10,551 nucleotides of DNA from an uncultured Prevotella sp. (GTDB lineage: Bacteria; Bacteroidota; Bacteroidia; Bacteroidales; Bacteroidaceae): positions 1-10,551 of the forward strand of contig CAMQBP010000052.1 of NCBI GenBank assembly GCA_946999025.1, given 5' to 3'. The notes under the pieces are model-generated. The model did no database searches. It was not told where the DNA came from and saw nothing but the letters and a program-made list of their open reading frames with translations. Below, piece by piece: positions 1-6,843 of the stretch. The first letter of the stretch is position 1. Every line of letters starts with the position of its first letter. Both the position numbers and the translations under genes were made by a program.

Positions 1-269
1 TTGCCGACGTAGAATGGAATTAGTCCTAACAGCACGTCACGCAAAGTGTTGTTCAGCACTGCCAAGGTGAGCGGAATTGAATGCAGTTTGAACATGGCGA
101 AGTAGACATGTGTTAAGCCAAAAAAGGCGGTCACGGCATCACCTATACCTCCTGGAACCAGTCCAGCGACACCATCAAGGTAGTATTTGTCCAGATAGGT
201 GGTGATGTATTTCATCGACTGGTATAGCTTGCTGTTCATCAATTGTCCTTTTCTTTCTGGTGAGCTCAT
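1..269 (-). CDS. DUF4112 domain-containing membrane protein (partial, C-terminus beyond left edge)
   Basis: My translation of the minus strand gives 89 complete residues before the window ends, with no stop codon. Residues 32-47 contain a Gly-Pro-rich segment (VPGGIGDAV) and residues 77-89 contain RDVLLGLIPFYVG. The paired 'PGxGD' and 'LRDxLLGxIP' elements around hydrophobic stretches are typical of the DUF4112 family, small bacterial membrane proteins of unknown function. The first ATG after the queG stop is at 269, leaving a 13-base gap; an in-frame ATG at 239 (residue 11) is an alternative start and neither has a clear Shine-Dalgarno sequence. Close spacing suggests co-transcription with queG and the deacetylase. 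The family call is by motif recognition and no biochemical role can be assigned. The run of six T's at residues 49-50 was checked and the frame stays open. Confidence 0.8.
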   Translation of the reverse strand, partial: MSSPERKGQLMNSKLYQSMKYITTYLDKYYLDGVAGLVPGGIGDAVTAFFGLTHVYFAMFKLHSIPLTLAVLNNTLRDVLLGLIPFYVG

Positions 270-282
270 TGTTCGTTCAGTA

Positions 283-1263
283 TTAATTGTTTTGTTTTTG
301 TTCTTCCGAGAGGTCAGCTATGGCTTGGATGTTGCGCATCAGTCCCTCGTATTTTGCTCGTTTTACCGCACTTTTTTTGAACAACTCACGGTAGTCATCT
401 TCTGAAAGTTGCATCCACTTGTCGCGTGTCATGGACAAGAACTCTGGCTTCGGTTGCAACTCTGGTGTGTTGTTGGGTATGGAGAAGCGGTTCCATGGAC
501 ATGCTTGCTGGCAATGATCGCAGCCGTAAATGGTATTTCCCATCTTCTCGGCGATGTCTTTTGAGATGTCTCCACGATTCTCTATGGTTTGATAGGAGAG
601 GCATCTGTTGGCGTCGAGCGGTCCGTCTTTGGTGATGGCGCCAGTGGGGCAGGCATCAATGCACGCATGACAATTGCCACAATGGCTGTGCATGGGTTCA
701 TCGTAGTCTAACTCAATGGTTAAGAATAGTTCGCCAAGGAAGAACATGCTCCCAGCTTTTGGGATAATCAGTTGGTGGTTACGGCCAATCCAACCCAGTC
801 CTGCACGAGTGGCCCAATAACGCTCCAGCACAGGCGCAGAGTCACAGAAAACCCGAAAATGGACCTCGTTATCCTCCTTTTTCGGTTCATCCTGCATGCG
901 CAACTCCTTGAAATCAAATTTCAATGCCAGCTGTCTTAGCTTTTTCTTGACAATGTCGTGATAGTCTTCGCCGTAGGCATACGCCGCAAACTGCAGCTGA
1001 TCGGATGGAATGTACTGTGCCGGTGTATAGTTCATGGCAACCGATACGATACTTCTCACGCCCTTCATGAGCAGCCGAGGGTCCAGCCTCATGTCGGTAT
1101 GGTTGCGCATGTAGTCCATGTCAGCCTGCAGTCCCTCGTCAATCCACTGCCTTACATGTCGGGCATTGATGTCGTCAACGGCTTCAGCGCGTGCTATTCC
1201 GCAAGCAAAAAAGCCGAGGTTTAATGCCTCAGCCTTCAGCTCACTCGAAAGTCTTGAATTCAT
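283..1263 (-). CDS. queG: Epoxyqueuosine reductase QueG
   Basis: This 326-residue cytoplasmic enzyme catalyses the last step of queuosine synthesis, reducing epoxyqueuosine to queuosine at the wobble position of GUN-anticodon tRNAs, using cobalamin and two [4Fe-4S] clusters. The sequence shows the family core FCDSAPVLER at residues 139-148, where Asp141 matches the proposed catalytic acid. A ferredoxin-like module follows, with Cys195, Cys198, Cys201 and Cys205 (CxxCxxCxxxCP) and a second set, Cys221, Cys248, Cys251 and Cys255 (GCDHCQQACPWN). The C-terminal SAVKRAKYEGLMRN (298-311) is also a family signature. The protein is at the short end for QueG and has no room for the C-terminal HEAT-like repeat seen in longer members. 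Its ATG at 1263 lies inside the end of the upstream deacetylase gene (23-base overlap), suggesting translational coupling. No other queuosine gene is in the window. Confidence 0.97.
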   Translation of the reverse strand: MNSRLSSELKAEALNLGFFACGIARAEAVDDINARHVRQWIDEGLQADMDYMRNHTDMRLDPRLLMKGVRSIVSVAMNYTPAQYIPSDQLQFAAYAYGEDYHDIVKKKLRQLALKFDFKELRMQDEPKKEDNEVHFRVFCDSAPVLERYWATRAGLGWIGRNHQLIIPKAGSMFFLGELFLTIELDYDEPMHSHCGNCHACIDACPTGAITKDGPLDANRCLSYQTIENRGDISKDIAEKMGNTIYGCDHCQQACPWNRFSIPNNTPELQPKPEFLSMTRDKWMQLSEDDYRELFKKSAVKRAKYEGLMRNIQAIADLSEEQKQNN

Positions 1264-1852
1264 ATCCTTGTTCTTTCAGCCATCTCAATGCCTCTGGTAG
1301 GGCGTATCGTAGCTTGTCGATGCTCTTCGTCGAATCGTGAAAAGTAATGATGGAGCCGTTGCGGGCATATCGCTTCACGTTGTTCAGTACATCCTCTGCC
1401 GTCATCCATTTGGAGTAATCGCGTGTCACGAGGTCCCACATCACGATTTGATAGCGTCTGGACAACCACCAATATACCGACCACCGCATCCATCCATGGG
1501 GCGGGCGGAAAAGGTGAGCGTGTATCAGTTCGTTGGCTTTCTGGATGTTGATACCATAGGTCAGCGCCCAATGTTTGAGCGACCCCATGTGGTTGAAGGT
1601 GTGATTGCCCACCTGATGGCCTTCCTCTACGATGCGGTTGTATAGGTCGTGATAGCGTAGTACGTTCTCGCCCACCATGAAGAAGGTGGCTTTGGCATCG
1701 TACTCAGCCAGCGTGTCGAGGATGAAAGGCGTTGAATCGGGTATCGGACCGTCGTCGAAAGTCAGATAGACCGAACGGTCGTTCCTATCCATGCGCCACA
1801 AGGCATTGGGGTATAGCCACCGTAACCATTTGGCTGGTTGCTCTATGAACAT
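1241..1852 (-). CDS. Polysaccharide deacetylase family protein (NodB domain, CE4-like)
   Basis: This 203-residue protein is almost entirely a NodB homology domain, a metal-dependent fold that removes N-acetyl groups from glycans such as peptidoglycan or other N-acetylhexosamine polymers. The expected motifs appear in order: TFDDGP at 31-36 (Asp33 as likely base, Asp34 as metal ligand), HTFNH at 84-88 (metal ligands His84 and His88), RPPHG at 116-120, a Trp-Asp pair at 139-140, and FHD at 171-173 supplying the late His. All key residues are present, so it should be active. There is no obvious signal peptide; the N-terminus has aromatic and basic residues (WLRWLYP) that could associate with the membrane. 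The substrate cannot be read from the sequence. It is the first gene of the unit leading into queG and lies downstream of a terminator-like hairpin. Confidence 0.93.
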   Translation of the reverse strand: MFIEQPAKWLRWLYPNALWRMDRNDRSVYLTFDDGPIPDSTPFILDTLAEYDAKATFFMVGENVLRYHDLYNRIVEEGHQVGNHTFNHMGSLKHWALTYGINIQKANELIHAHLFRPPHGWMRWSVYWWLSRRYQIVMWDLVTRDYSKWMTAEDVLNNVKRYARNGSIITFHDSTKSIDKLRYALPEALRWLKEQGYEFKTFE

Positions 1853-1874
1853 GCTTTATTTACTTTTTTTCTTT

Positions 1875-1931
1875 AAAAATTGATGCCGGGGACAAACTTG
1901 TCTGGCTGACATGCTTGTGCCTCGGCATCAA
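1875..1931 (-). terminator. Probable Rho-independent terminator of the DUF2723 gene
   Basis: The 92-base gap after the DUF2723 stop codon holds an inverted repeat, 1920-1931 against 1880-1891, with 11 of 12 positions paired (one A-C mismatch) and a 28-base loop. On the minus strand the second arm runs directly into five T's (1879-1875). Inside the loop, roughly 1892-1901, a short self-complementary stretch (ACAAGTTTGT) could form a secondary hairpin. Stem, loop and T-run together fit an intrinsic terminator separating this gene from the deacetylase unit. The long loop lowers certainty, and no good separate promoter for the deacetylase was found, so read-through is possible. Confidence 0.65.
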
Positions 1932-1944
1932 CATTTATTATGAA

Positions 1945-4900
1945 TCACTCTGATGTGCGACCGCCTTTTCGCGCATACAAGTTGTATCGTTTGTTCAATT
2001 CGTCCATTTGCTTCTTGGCCCATGCGTCGTCGAAGAGCGAAGTAACCTTGTTCACTTCCATCATGAGTTGAAAGTAGAGCATGCATTCTTCTTGTGACGC
2101 AAGGAACTTAGAGCCATCCAAATTCAGGTACCAGTCTGCATATTGCGTATGGTCTTTCCATAATTTTTGAAGGATATGCTTGGCCTTGGCTTTCTGGCCC
2201 AGCAGCACATAGGCGCGCGCCATGTCCAGTGAGCCACTCTTCCAGCTTATCGGTACATTGTATTCCGGTATCACGCGTTCTGCCTTGGCCAATGCCTTCG
2301 CGGCCTTGTCGGTCTTGCCTTCCTTGAGTAGTTCTGTGACTAACTGTGCGAATAGGCGTCGGTGTGTCACGCACATGCCCATGGTGGTTTCGTCGATGTA
2401 GAGGCCTTTCTTCTCCAATCCGCCGTACTTGTAGCGGTTCATGAGGTTGTTGTAGGCCTTTTCGGTGTCGAAGTTCTTCACGCCGGGCTTGTTGGTGGTG
2501 AAAGGTGTGATGCGGTTCACCAGTCCCTCGCTCACGAAGTTGTCGCCCAGGTTCATGTAATATCTGGCGGCAACGGTTGTGGCGACGTAGATAGGTCGTG
2601 TCCATCCGCATTCAGCAATCATCTCCAGCATCATCATGTTACCCTTGTACAGGGCACGCTTGCCAGCCAGTGAGATTACCATCTTGTCGGGGATGGTGTC
2701 GGATGCCATCATCATACCGCTCTTCCTCACGGCCTCTTTGTCGATGGTTACATATACCGTGTCGGTTGGGATAACGTGTCTGTCCTCGTCTTTCGATCGC
2801 ATCCAGTACTTGATGATGTTCTTTAGTTCGAACGGCTCATCGCCGAATTGTTTCTTGGCCTCTTCGGGATAATCCCTATAGTATTGCTCCAGCTCTTTCT
2901 TCAACTCGCTCTGGATGGGCACAACCTCGTTGGTTCCTGAGCAATAGTCCAATCTTGGCCAGCTGATAGGTACAGATGGCGAGTCGTAGGCTGGCCGCTT
3001 CATCTGATCAATGTACCAGTCGGTCTGTAGATAGCTCAGGTTGCATACCCTGGCATCAGTCCGCACACCCTCTACATCCTGGTTGTACCACAGTGGGAAG
3101 GTGTCGTTGTCGCCGTTGGTGAAGAGTATTGGGTAGCCTTTATCCTGCAAGGTCATCAGGTAGTTCTGCCCGAAGTCTCGGCAGGTGTATCGCCCACTTC
3201 GGTCGTGATCGTCCCAATTTTGACTGGCCATCTGCACTGGTACCAACAAACAGGCTATGCCCGCTATGGCGGCCAGAACCGACTCGTTGAATTTATTGAG
3301 ATACTTCTTCAGCAGGTCGATGATGGCTGCCACGCCGATGCCACACCAGATAGCGAAGGCGTAGAACGATCCCGCATAGGCGTAGTCACGTTCGCGAGGC
3401 TGCAACGGTGTCTGGTTCAGATAGATCACGATAGCCAATCCTGTCATGAAGAACAGGAAGAATACCACCCAGAACTGACGGATGCCTCGCTTGCCACGCC
3501 ATGCCTGCCAGAACAATCCGATGACTCCCAGCAGCAGTGGTAGCATGTAGTACACGTTGTGTCCCTTGTCGTTCTTCAGCTCGTCGGGCAGCTTGCTCTG
3601 GTCGCCCAGTCGTGGATTGTCAATCAATGGAATGCCCGAAATCCAGTTGCCGTGTTCCAGTTCGCCGTTGCCCTGTATGCCATTCTGGCGACCAGCGAAG
3701 TTCCACATGAAGTATCGCCAATACATAAAGTTGCACTGGTAGCTCAAGAAGAAGCGCAGATTCTCCCATTGCGTTGGCACCTTCACCATGATGTTTTCAC
3801 CACAGCGGTCGTATGGTACCTGCGTACCGTCTACTCCGCCCATCCAACTCTCGTAGGCCGTGGCGTGGTCTGACGAGTGCATGCGCGGGAAGAGCATGTT
3901 CTGTGCGTAGATGCATTTGGAGTTGTGCGTAACAACGAAGTACGAGTCTTTCTCGTCCTTGCTTGCCTTTTCCTTCCGTGCGTATATGGGTTCGCCCTCG
4001 TTCATGCTGGGTATGCACTGGTTGCCCTGCACATCAAGCTTTACTTGGGAGGTATATGCCTGTCCATAGAGTAGCGGACGGTCGCCATATTGGTCTCTAC
4101 TCAAGTATTTTCCCAATGTGAAAATATCCTCAGGTGAGTTCTGATCCATCGGAGGGTTGGCCGCCGAGCGTATCACAATGAGTGCATAGCTCGAGTAACC
4201 TATCATGAGCATCAGCAGTCCCAGCAGCACAGTGTTCTTGATGCGCGCACTGATGAGCGGCACTCGCTTCTTCTCAACCTTGTTTGTATAGTTGAGTACG
4301 AACCACAGCAGGGCCAACACTACCACGCCGATGCACACCGCGCTCCAGCCATAGCCGTAGAACGGGATGCCCAACATGGCCACCGACAGCATGAAAGCAA
4401 TATTCATGCGGCGGTTGCTTTGTCCCACATAGCTCTCGTAGATAGCCCACACCACGGTGGCTACCAGCAGCAGGACGTACACGATGGTACCTGTGTTGAA
4501 CGGCATGCCGAGCGTGTTGACAAAGAAAAGCTCGAACCATCCGCCCACGGTGATAATGCCTGGGATGAGGCCGTACAATACGCCGGCCACTACGACAAAC
4601 GATACAAGCAGGGCAATGAGTGAGCCCTTGACCTCGATGTCGGGGAACTTGCGGTACACAAACACCAGCACAATGGCCGGGATGCACAGCAGGTTGAGCA
4701 GGTGCACGCCGATGGAGAGCCCCGTCATGTAGGCGATGAGCAGCAGCCAACGGTCGCTGTGAGGTTCGTCGGCATGGTCCTCCCATTTCAAGATGAGCCA
4801 GAATACTACAGCTGTGAATGCCGATGAGTAGGCATACACCTCGCCCTCGACGGCCGAAAACCACGCCGTATCGCTGAAACAGTAAATCAAGGCTCCCACC

Positions 4901-5274
4901 ATGCCCGATGCCTCGATGGCGATGAGTTTACCCAGTGACAGGCTGTCCCAGTCTTTCAGGATAAGTCTGCGCGTGAGGTGCGTGATGGTCCAAAACAGAA
5001 ACATCACCGTGACGGCTGCCAGTAGCGCGCTCATGATGTTGACCATGAGGGCCACCTTAGAAGGATCGCTCACAAACTGCGTGAAGAGATTGGCCGTAAG
5101 CATGAAGAATGGTGCCCCCGGCGGATGCCCTACTTCCAGTTTGTACCCTGTGGCGATGAACTCTGGACAGTCCCAGAAGCTGGCTGTCGGCTCTACAGTA
5201 AGACAGTAGGTGATGGCAGCCACGAGGAAGGCAACCCATCCAACCACATTGTCTACTAATCTGAATTGTTTCAT
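1945..5274 (-). CDS. DUF2723 (TMEM260-like) polytopic membrane protein, putative GT-C glycosyltransferase
   Basis: This 1,109-residue protein is mostly membrane-embedded in its first 680 residues. Hydrophobic segments cluster at about 12-28, 73-98, 117-133, 150-163, 176-208, 217-240, 264-279, 290-330 and 348-368. A large hydrophilic loop (about 370-575) follows, then more segments at 576-590, 601-619, 636-654 and 664-681. Conserved-looking motifs include FWDCPEF (33-39, with Asp35 and Glu38), GHPPGAP (49-55), AVEGEVYAYSS (141-151), QPRERDYAYAGS (625-636) and NGDNDTFPLWY (720-730). The acidic motif after the first helix and the overall layout resemble GT-C enzymes that use lipid-linked sugars. 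The human relative TMEM260 is a protein O-mannosyltransferase. The last 130 or so residues contain TPR-like helices. The ATG at 5274 is the only sensible start, preceding the first membrane helix. It appears to be transcribed alone. The family call is firm; the enzymatic role is inferred. Confidence 0.92.
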   Translation of the reverse strand: MKQFRLVDNVVGWVAFLVAAITYCLTVEPTASFWDCPEFIATGYKLEVGHPPGAPFFMLTANLFTQFVSDPSKVALMVNIMSALLAAVTVMFLFWTITHLTRRLILKDWDSLSLGKLIAIEASGMVGALIYCFSDTAWFSAVEGEVYAYSSAFTAVVFWLILKWEDHADEPHSDRWLLLIAYMTGLSIGVHLLNLLCIPAIVLVFVYRKFPDIEVKGSLIALLVSFVVVAGVLYGLIPGIITVGGWFELFFVNTLGMPFNTGTIVYVLLLVATVVWAIYESYVGQSNRRMNIAFMLSVAMLGIPFYGYGWSAVCIGVVVLALLWFVLNYTNKVEKKRVPLISARIKNTVLLGLLMLMIGYSSYALIVIRSAANPPMDQNSPEDIFTLGKYLSRDQYGDRPLLYGQAYTSQVKLDVQGNQCIPSMNEGEPIYARKEKASKDEKDSYFVVTHNSKCIYAQNMLFPRMHSSDHATAYESWMGGVDGTQVPYDRCGENIMVKVPTQWENLRFFLSYQCNFMYWRYFMWNFAGRQNGIQGNGELEHGNWISGIPLIDNPRLGDQSKLPDELKNDKGHNVYYMLPLLLGVIGLFWQAWRGKRGIRQFWVVFFLFFMTGLAIVIYLNQTPLQPRERDYAYAGSFYAFAIWCGIGVAAIIDLLKKYLNKFNESVLAAIAGIACLLVPVQMASQNWDDHDRSGRYTCRDFGQNYLMTLQDKGYPILFTNGDNDTFPLWYNQDVEGVRTDARVCNLSYLQTDWYIDQMKRPAYDSPSVPISWPRLDYCSGTNEVVPIQSELKKELEQYYRDYPEEAKKQFGDEPFELKNIIKYWMRSKDEDRHVIPTDTVYVTIDKEAVRKSGMMMASDTIPDKMVISLAGKRALYKGNMMMLEMIAECGWTRPIYVATTVAARYYMNLGDNFVSEGLVNRITPFTTNKPGVKNFDTEKAYNNLMNRYKYGGLEKKGLYIDETTMGMCVTHRRLFAQLVTELLKEGKTDKAAKALAKAERVIPEYNVPISWKSGSLDMARAYVLLGQKAKAKHILQKLWKDHTQYADWYLNLDGSKFLASQEECMLYFQLMMEVNKVTSLFDDAWAKKQMDELNKRYNLYARKGGRTSE

Positions 5275-5391
5275 TGATATAATGATGAATAATAATTTTA
5301 CATTCTATTGATAGGCTGTACTGTCTTTGCTTGTTATATTATTTGTAGGCAAAAAAACTCATTGCTGGTCAACGTAACAACCTATGATTTG

Positions 5392-5422
5392 CAAAGGTAC
5401 GCAAAAACTATTAAAACAAGCG
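5392..5422 (-). promoter_or_regulatory. Predicted Bacteroidota sigma-ABfr-type promoter for the DUF2723 gene
   Basis: On the minus strand TACCTTTG (5399-5392) matches the Bacteroidota -7 consensus TAnnTTTG exactly. A TTG trinucleotide lies 17 bases upstream, within CTTG, and is a reasonable -33 element (consensus TTTG). Transcription would begin near 5385 and run left into the DUF2723 gene after an untranslated leader of about 110 bases. Position, orientation and the exact -7 match support the call; the -33 match is partial. Confidence 0.6.
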
Positions 5423-5435
5423 GAGTGAAAGACTT

Positions 5436-5489
5436 AAAAAATGTGACATCGGCATTTATGAAAAGATTGGAGGACATGGCCGTCCGATG
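5436..5489 (-). terminator. Possible weak terminator after the efflux operon
   Basis: Downstream of the last permease gene, on the minus strand, CATCGG (5489-5484) can pair with CCGATG (5452-5447). The intervening 31 bases include a small GGAC/GTCC hairpin, and a run of T's (about 5441-5436) follows a few bases after the second arm. The 6-bp stem, long loop and spacer before the T-run make this a weak candidate, but it lies where the operon should end. Confidence 0.3.
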
Positions 5490-5504
5490 AACAGCCTTTT
5501 ACCT

Positions 5505-6785
5505 TTATTCGGACTTTTCGCTGGCCAGTTTATCCTTTCTCTCTATGGCTTCCTTTGCTTTTTGTTTCAATCGTGCGATGCGTTCCAGGGCATGACGACG
5601 AGTATGGATAATTTGATAGCGGTAAACCAGACAGGTCAGAATGAAATAGGCCAGTACCTGAACCCACAAAACTTGATATTCTGTTTTGATGTCAGCCAAC
5701 GTGGCTCCCATGCCATTGATGCGCAAAAATCCTCTGGTGCCGAAGGTAGATGGGAACAGATAGGACACACCTTGCCAGATTCCAGGTATATTGTGTTGGG
5801 GCCACGAAATGCCTGTCATGAATATTAGGGGAATGGATGTAAAGACAACCAGCAGGATGACGTTCTCGCGATAGCGAACCATACACGATAAGGCCATGCC
5901 GAAAAAGATGCAAGCCAGGATGTATGGAACGAGCAGGCCCACCAATGCAGAACCAGATACGAGGGAAGAATAGCCGAAAAGCTTGGGTACAACCAATGCA
6001 AGGTAAGCTCCAATGACTGCATAGAGCATGAAATAGGCCATGGATTTGCCCATGACGATGCGGAATATGCCATTGTAATGCCGGCTGATGGGCACGAGGT
6101 CTTTGTAGCGATTGTTCTCTCTGGCCGTTCCAGCAGCCAGTCCGATACCCAATAACAGCGTTTGCTGAATAATCATCATCAGCACGCCAGGGATGAGCGC
6201 ATTGCCATATCCACCCGTCGAATTGAAAATCTGAACCTCGTCTACGGCCAGAGGTTGTGCCGTAATCTCATCATCTCGGTTGGTATATCCGCCCGCCTGT
6301 TGCAGCTGCAGCTTGGTGTTCAGCATTCCGGCCACTTCCTGTGTGCTTTGATAAATGGCTTTGTAGGTGAGCATCAGGCTCATGTCGCAGTACACGCCGA
6401 CGTGAGATTGCTGCCCTCGATATAGTTTGTTCGAGAAATCAGCAGGGAAGTACAAGATGCCATGAACCACTTGTCGGGCCACCAGTTCACGTGCATCGTC
6501 CAAACTGTTGACATGGTAAGTTACCTTGGTGCCGGGCGAAGCGTCTATCGAACGAATGAACTGACGGCTAAGTTGTGATTTGGAGAAGTCAACAACAGCA
6601 ACCGGCACCTCGCGTGTCACTTCGTTCGTGTAAGCCCAAGAATAGAGGAGAGGATAGAGGAGTGGCACCAAGATGCAAAAAATAAGCACGCCTTCATCGG
6701 TTATGGAAGAGCGTATCTCCTTGACCCAGATATAACACATATCCTGGATGCCTTCTTTGATTCTCTGGAAGAAACTTTCGTTCAT
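5505..6785 (-). CDS. ABC-2 type transporter permease (second of pair)
   Basis: This 426-residue inner membrane protein has the layout of the ABC2_membrane_3 / YhhJ-YbhR type. It has one N-terminal membrane helix (about 33-52), a periplasmic domain of roughly 150 residues, and about five C-terminal helices beginning near residue 205. The periplasmic domain opens with VPVAVVDFSKSQLSRQFIR (about 61-79), the hallmark start of this domain. A basic, helical cytoplasmic tail of about 40 residues (from roughly 388) follows the last helix and is absent from its paralogue. Such permeases usually pair with an ATPase and a HlyD/TolC partner to export lipophilic compounds or drugs. It is the last gene of the efflux operon, 58 bases after the paralogous permease, and the two probably form a heterodimer. 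The substrate is unknown. Confidence 0.92.
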   Translation of the reverse strand: MNESFFQRIKEGIQDMCYIWVKEIRSSITDEGVLIFCILVPLLYPLLYSWAYTNEVTREVPVAVVDFSKSQLSRQFIRSIDASPGTKVTYHVNSLDDARELVARQVVHGILYFPADFSNKLYRGQQSHVGVYCDMSLMLTYKAIYQSTQEVAGMLNTKLQLQQAGGYTNRDDEITAQPLAVDEVQIFNSTGGYGNALIPGVLMMIIQQTLLLGIGLAAGTARENNRYKDLVPISRHYNGIFRIVMGKSMAYFMLYAVIGAYLALVVPKLFGYSSLVSGSALVGLLVPYILACIFFGMALSCMVRYRENVILLVVFTSIPLIFMTGISWPQHNIPGIWQGVSYLFPSTFGTRGFLRINGMGATLADIKTEYQVLWVQVLAYFILTCLVYRYQIIHTRRHALERIARLKQKAKEAIERKDKLASEKSE

Positions 6786-6843
6786 GTTTGCTTGTTTCTT
6801 GTCTTCTAACTCGATTCGGTCGCTTTGTTTGTCTTACGTCCTG

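Larger units (their letters stand above)
5275..5504. other. 230-base intergenic region
   Basis: This AT-rich gap is the longest non-coding stretch in the window. It separates the end of the efflux operon from the DUF2723 gene, both on the minus strand. It carries a Bacteroidota-type promoter near its middle and a weak terminator-like inverted repeat near the right end. The leader from the predicted start of transcription to the DUF2723 ATG is about 110 bases, and I see no riboswitch fold in it. A 60-codon plus-strand reading frame spans most of the gap but resembles nothing recognisable. Confidence 0.7.

Noticed and set aside
118..140. Possible frameshift at a T homopolymer in the DUF4112 gene
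   Set aside because: On careful counting the run has six T's, and the frame stays open with family-like sequence on both sides up to the window edge.
2108..2611. 167-codon minus-strand frame with many Arg, Gln and His residues
   Set aside because: It lies entirely within the DUF2723 coding region in another frame, and its composition is typical of a frame shadow.
4274..4864. 196-codon minus-strand frame inside the DUF2723 gene
   Set aside because: It is an alternate frame of a strongly supported gene, rich in Arg, His and Gly as expected for a shadow of a moderately GC-rich coding region, and has no recognisable domain.
5308..5490. Plus-strand 60-codon reading frame in the intergenic region
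   Set aside because: It overlaps the predicted minus-strand promoter, has no recognisable family features and is well explained by chance in AT-rich DNA.
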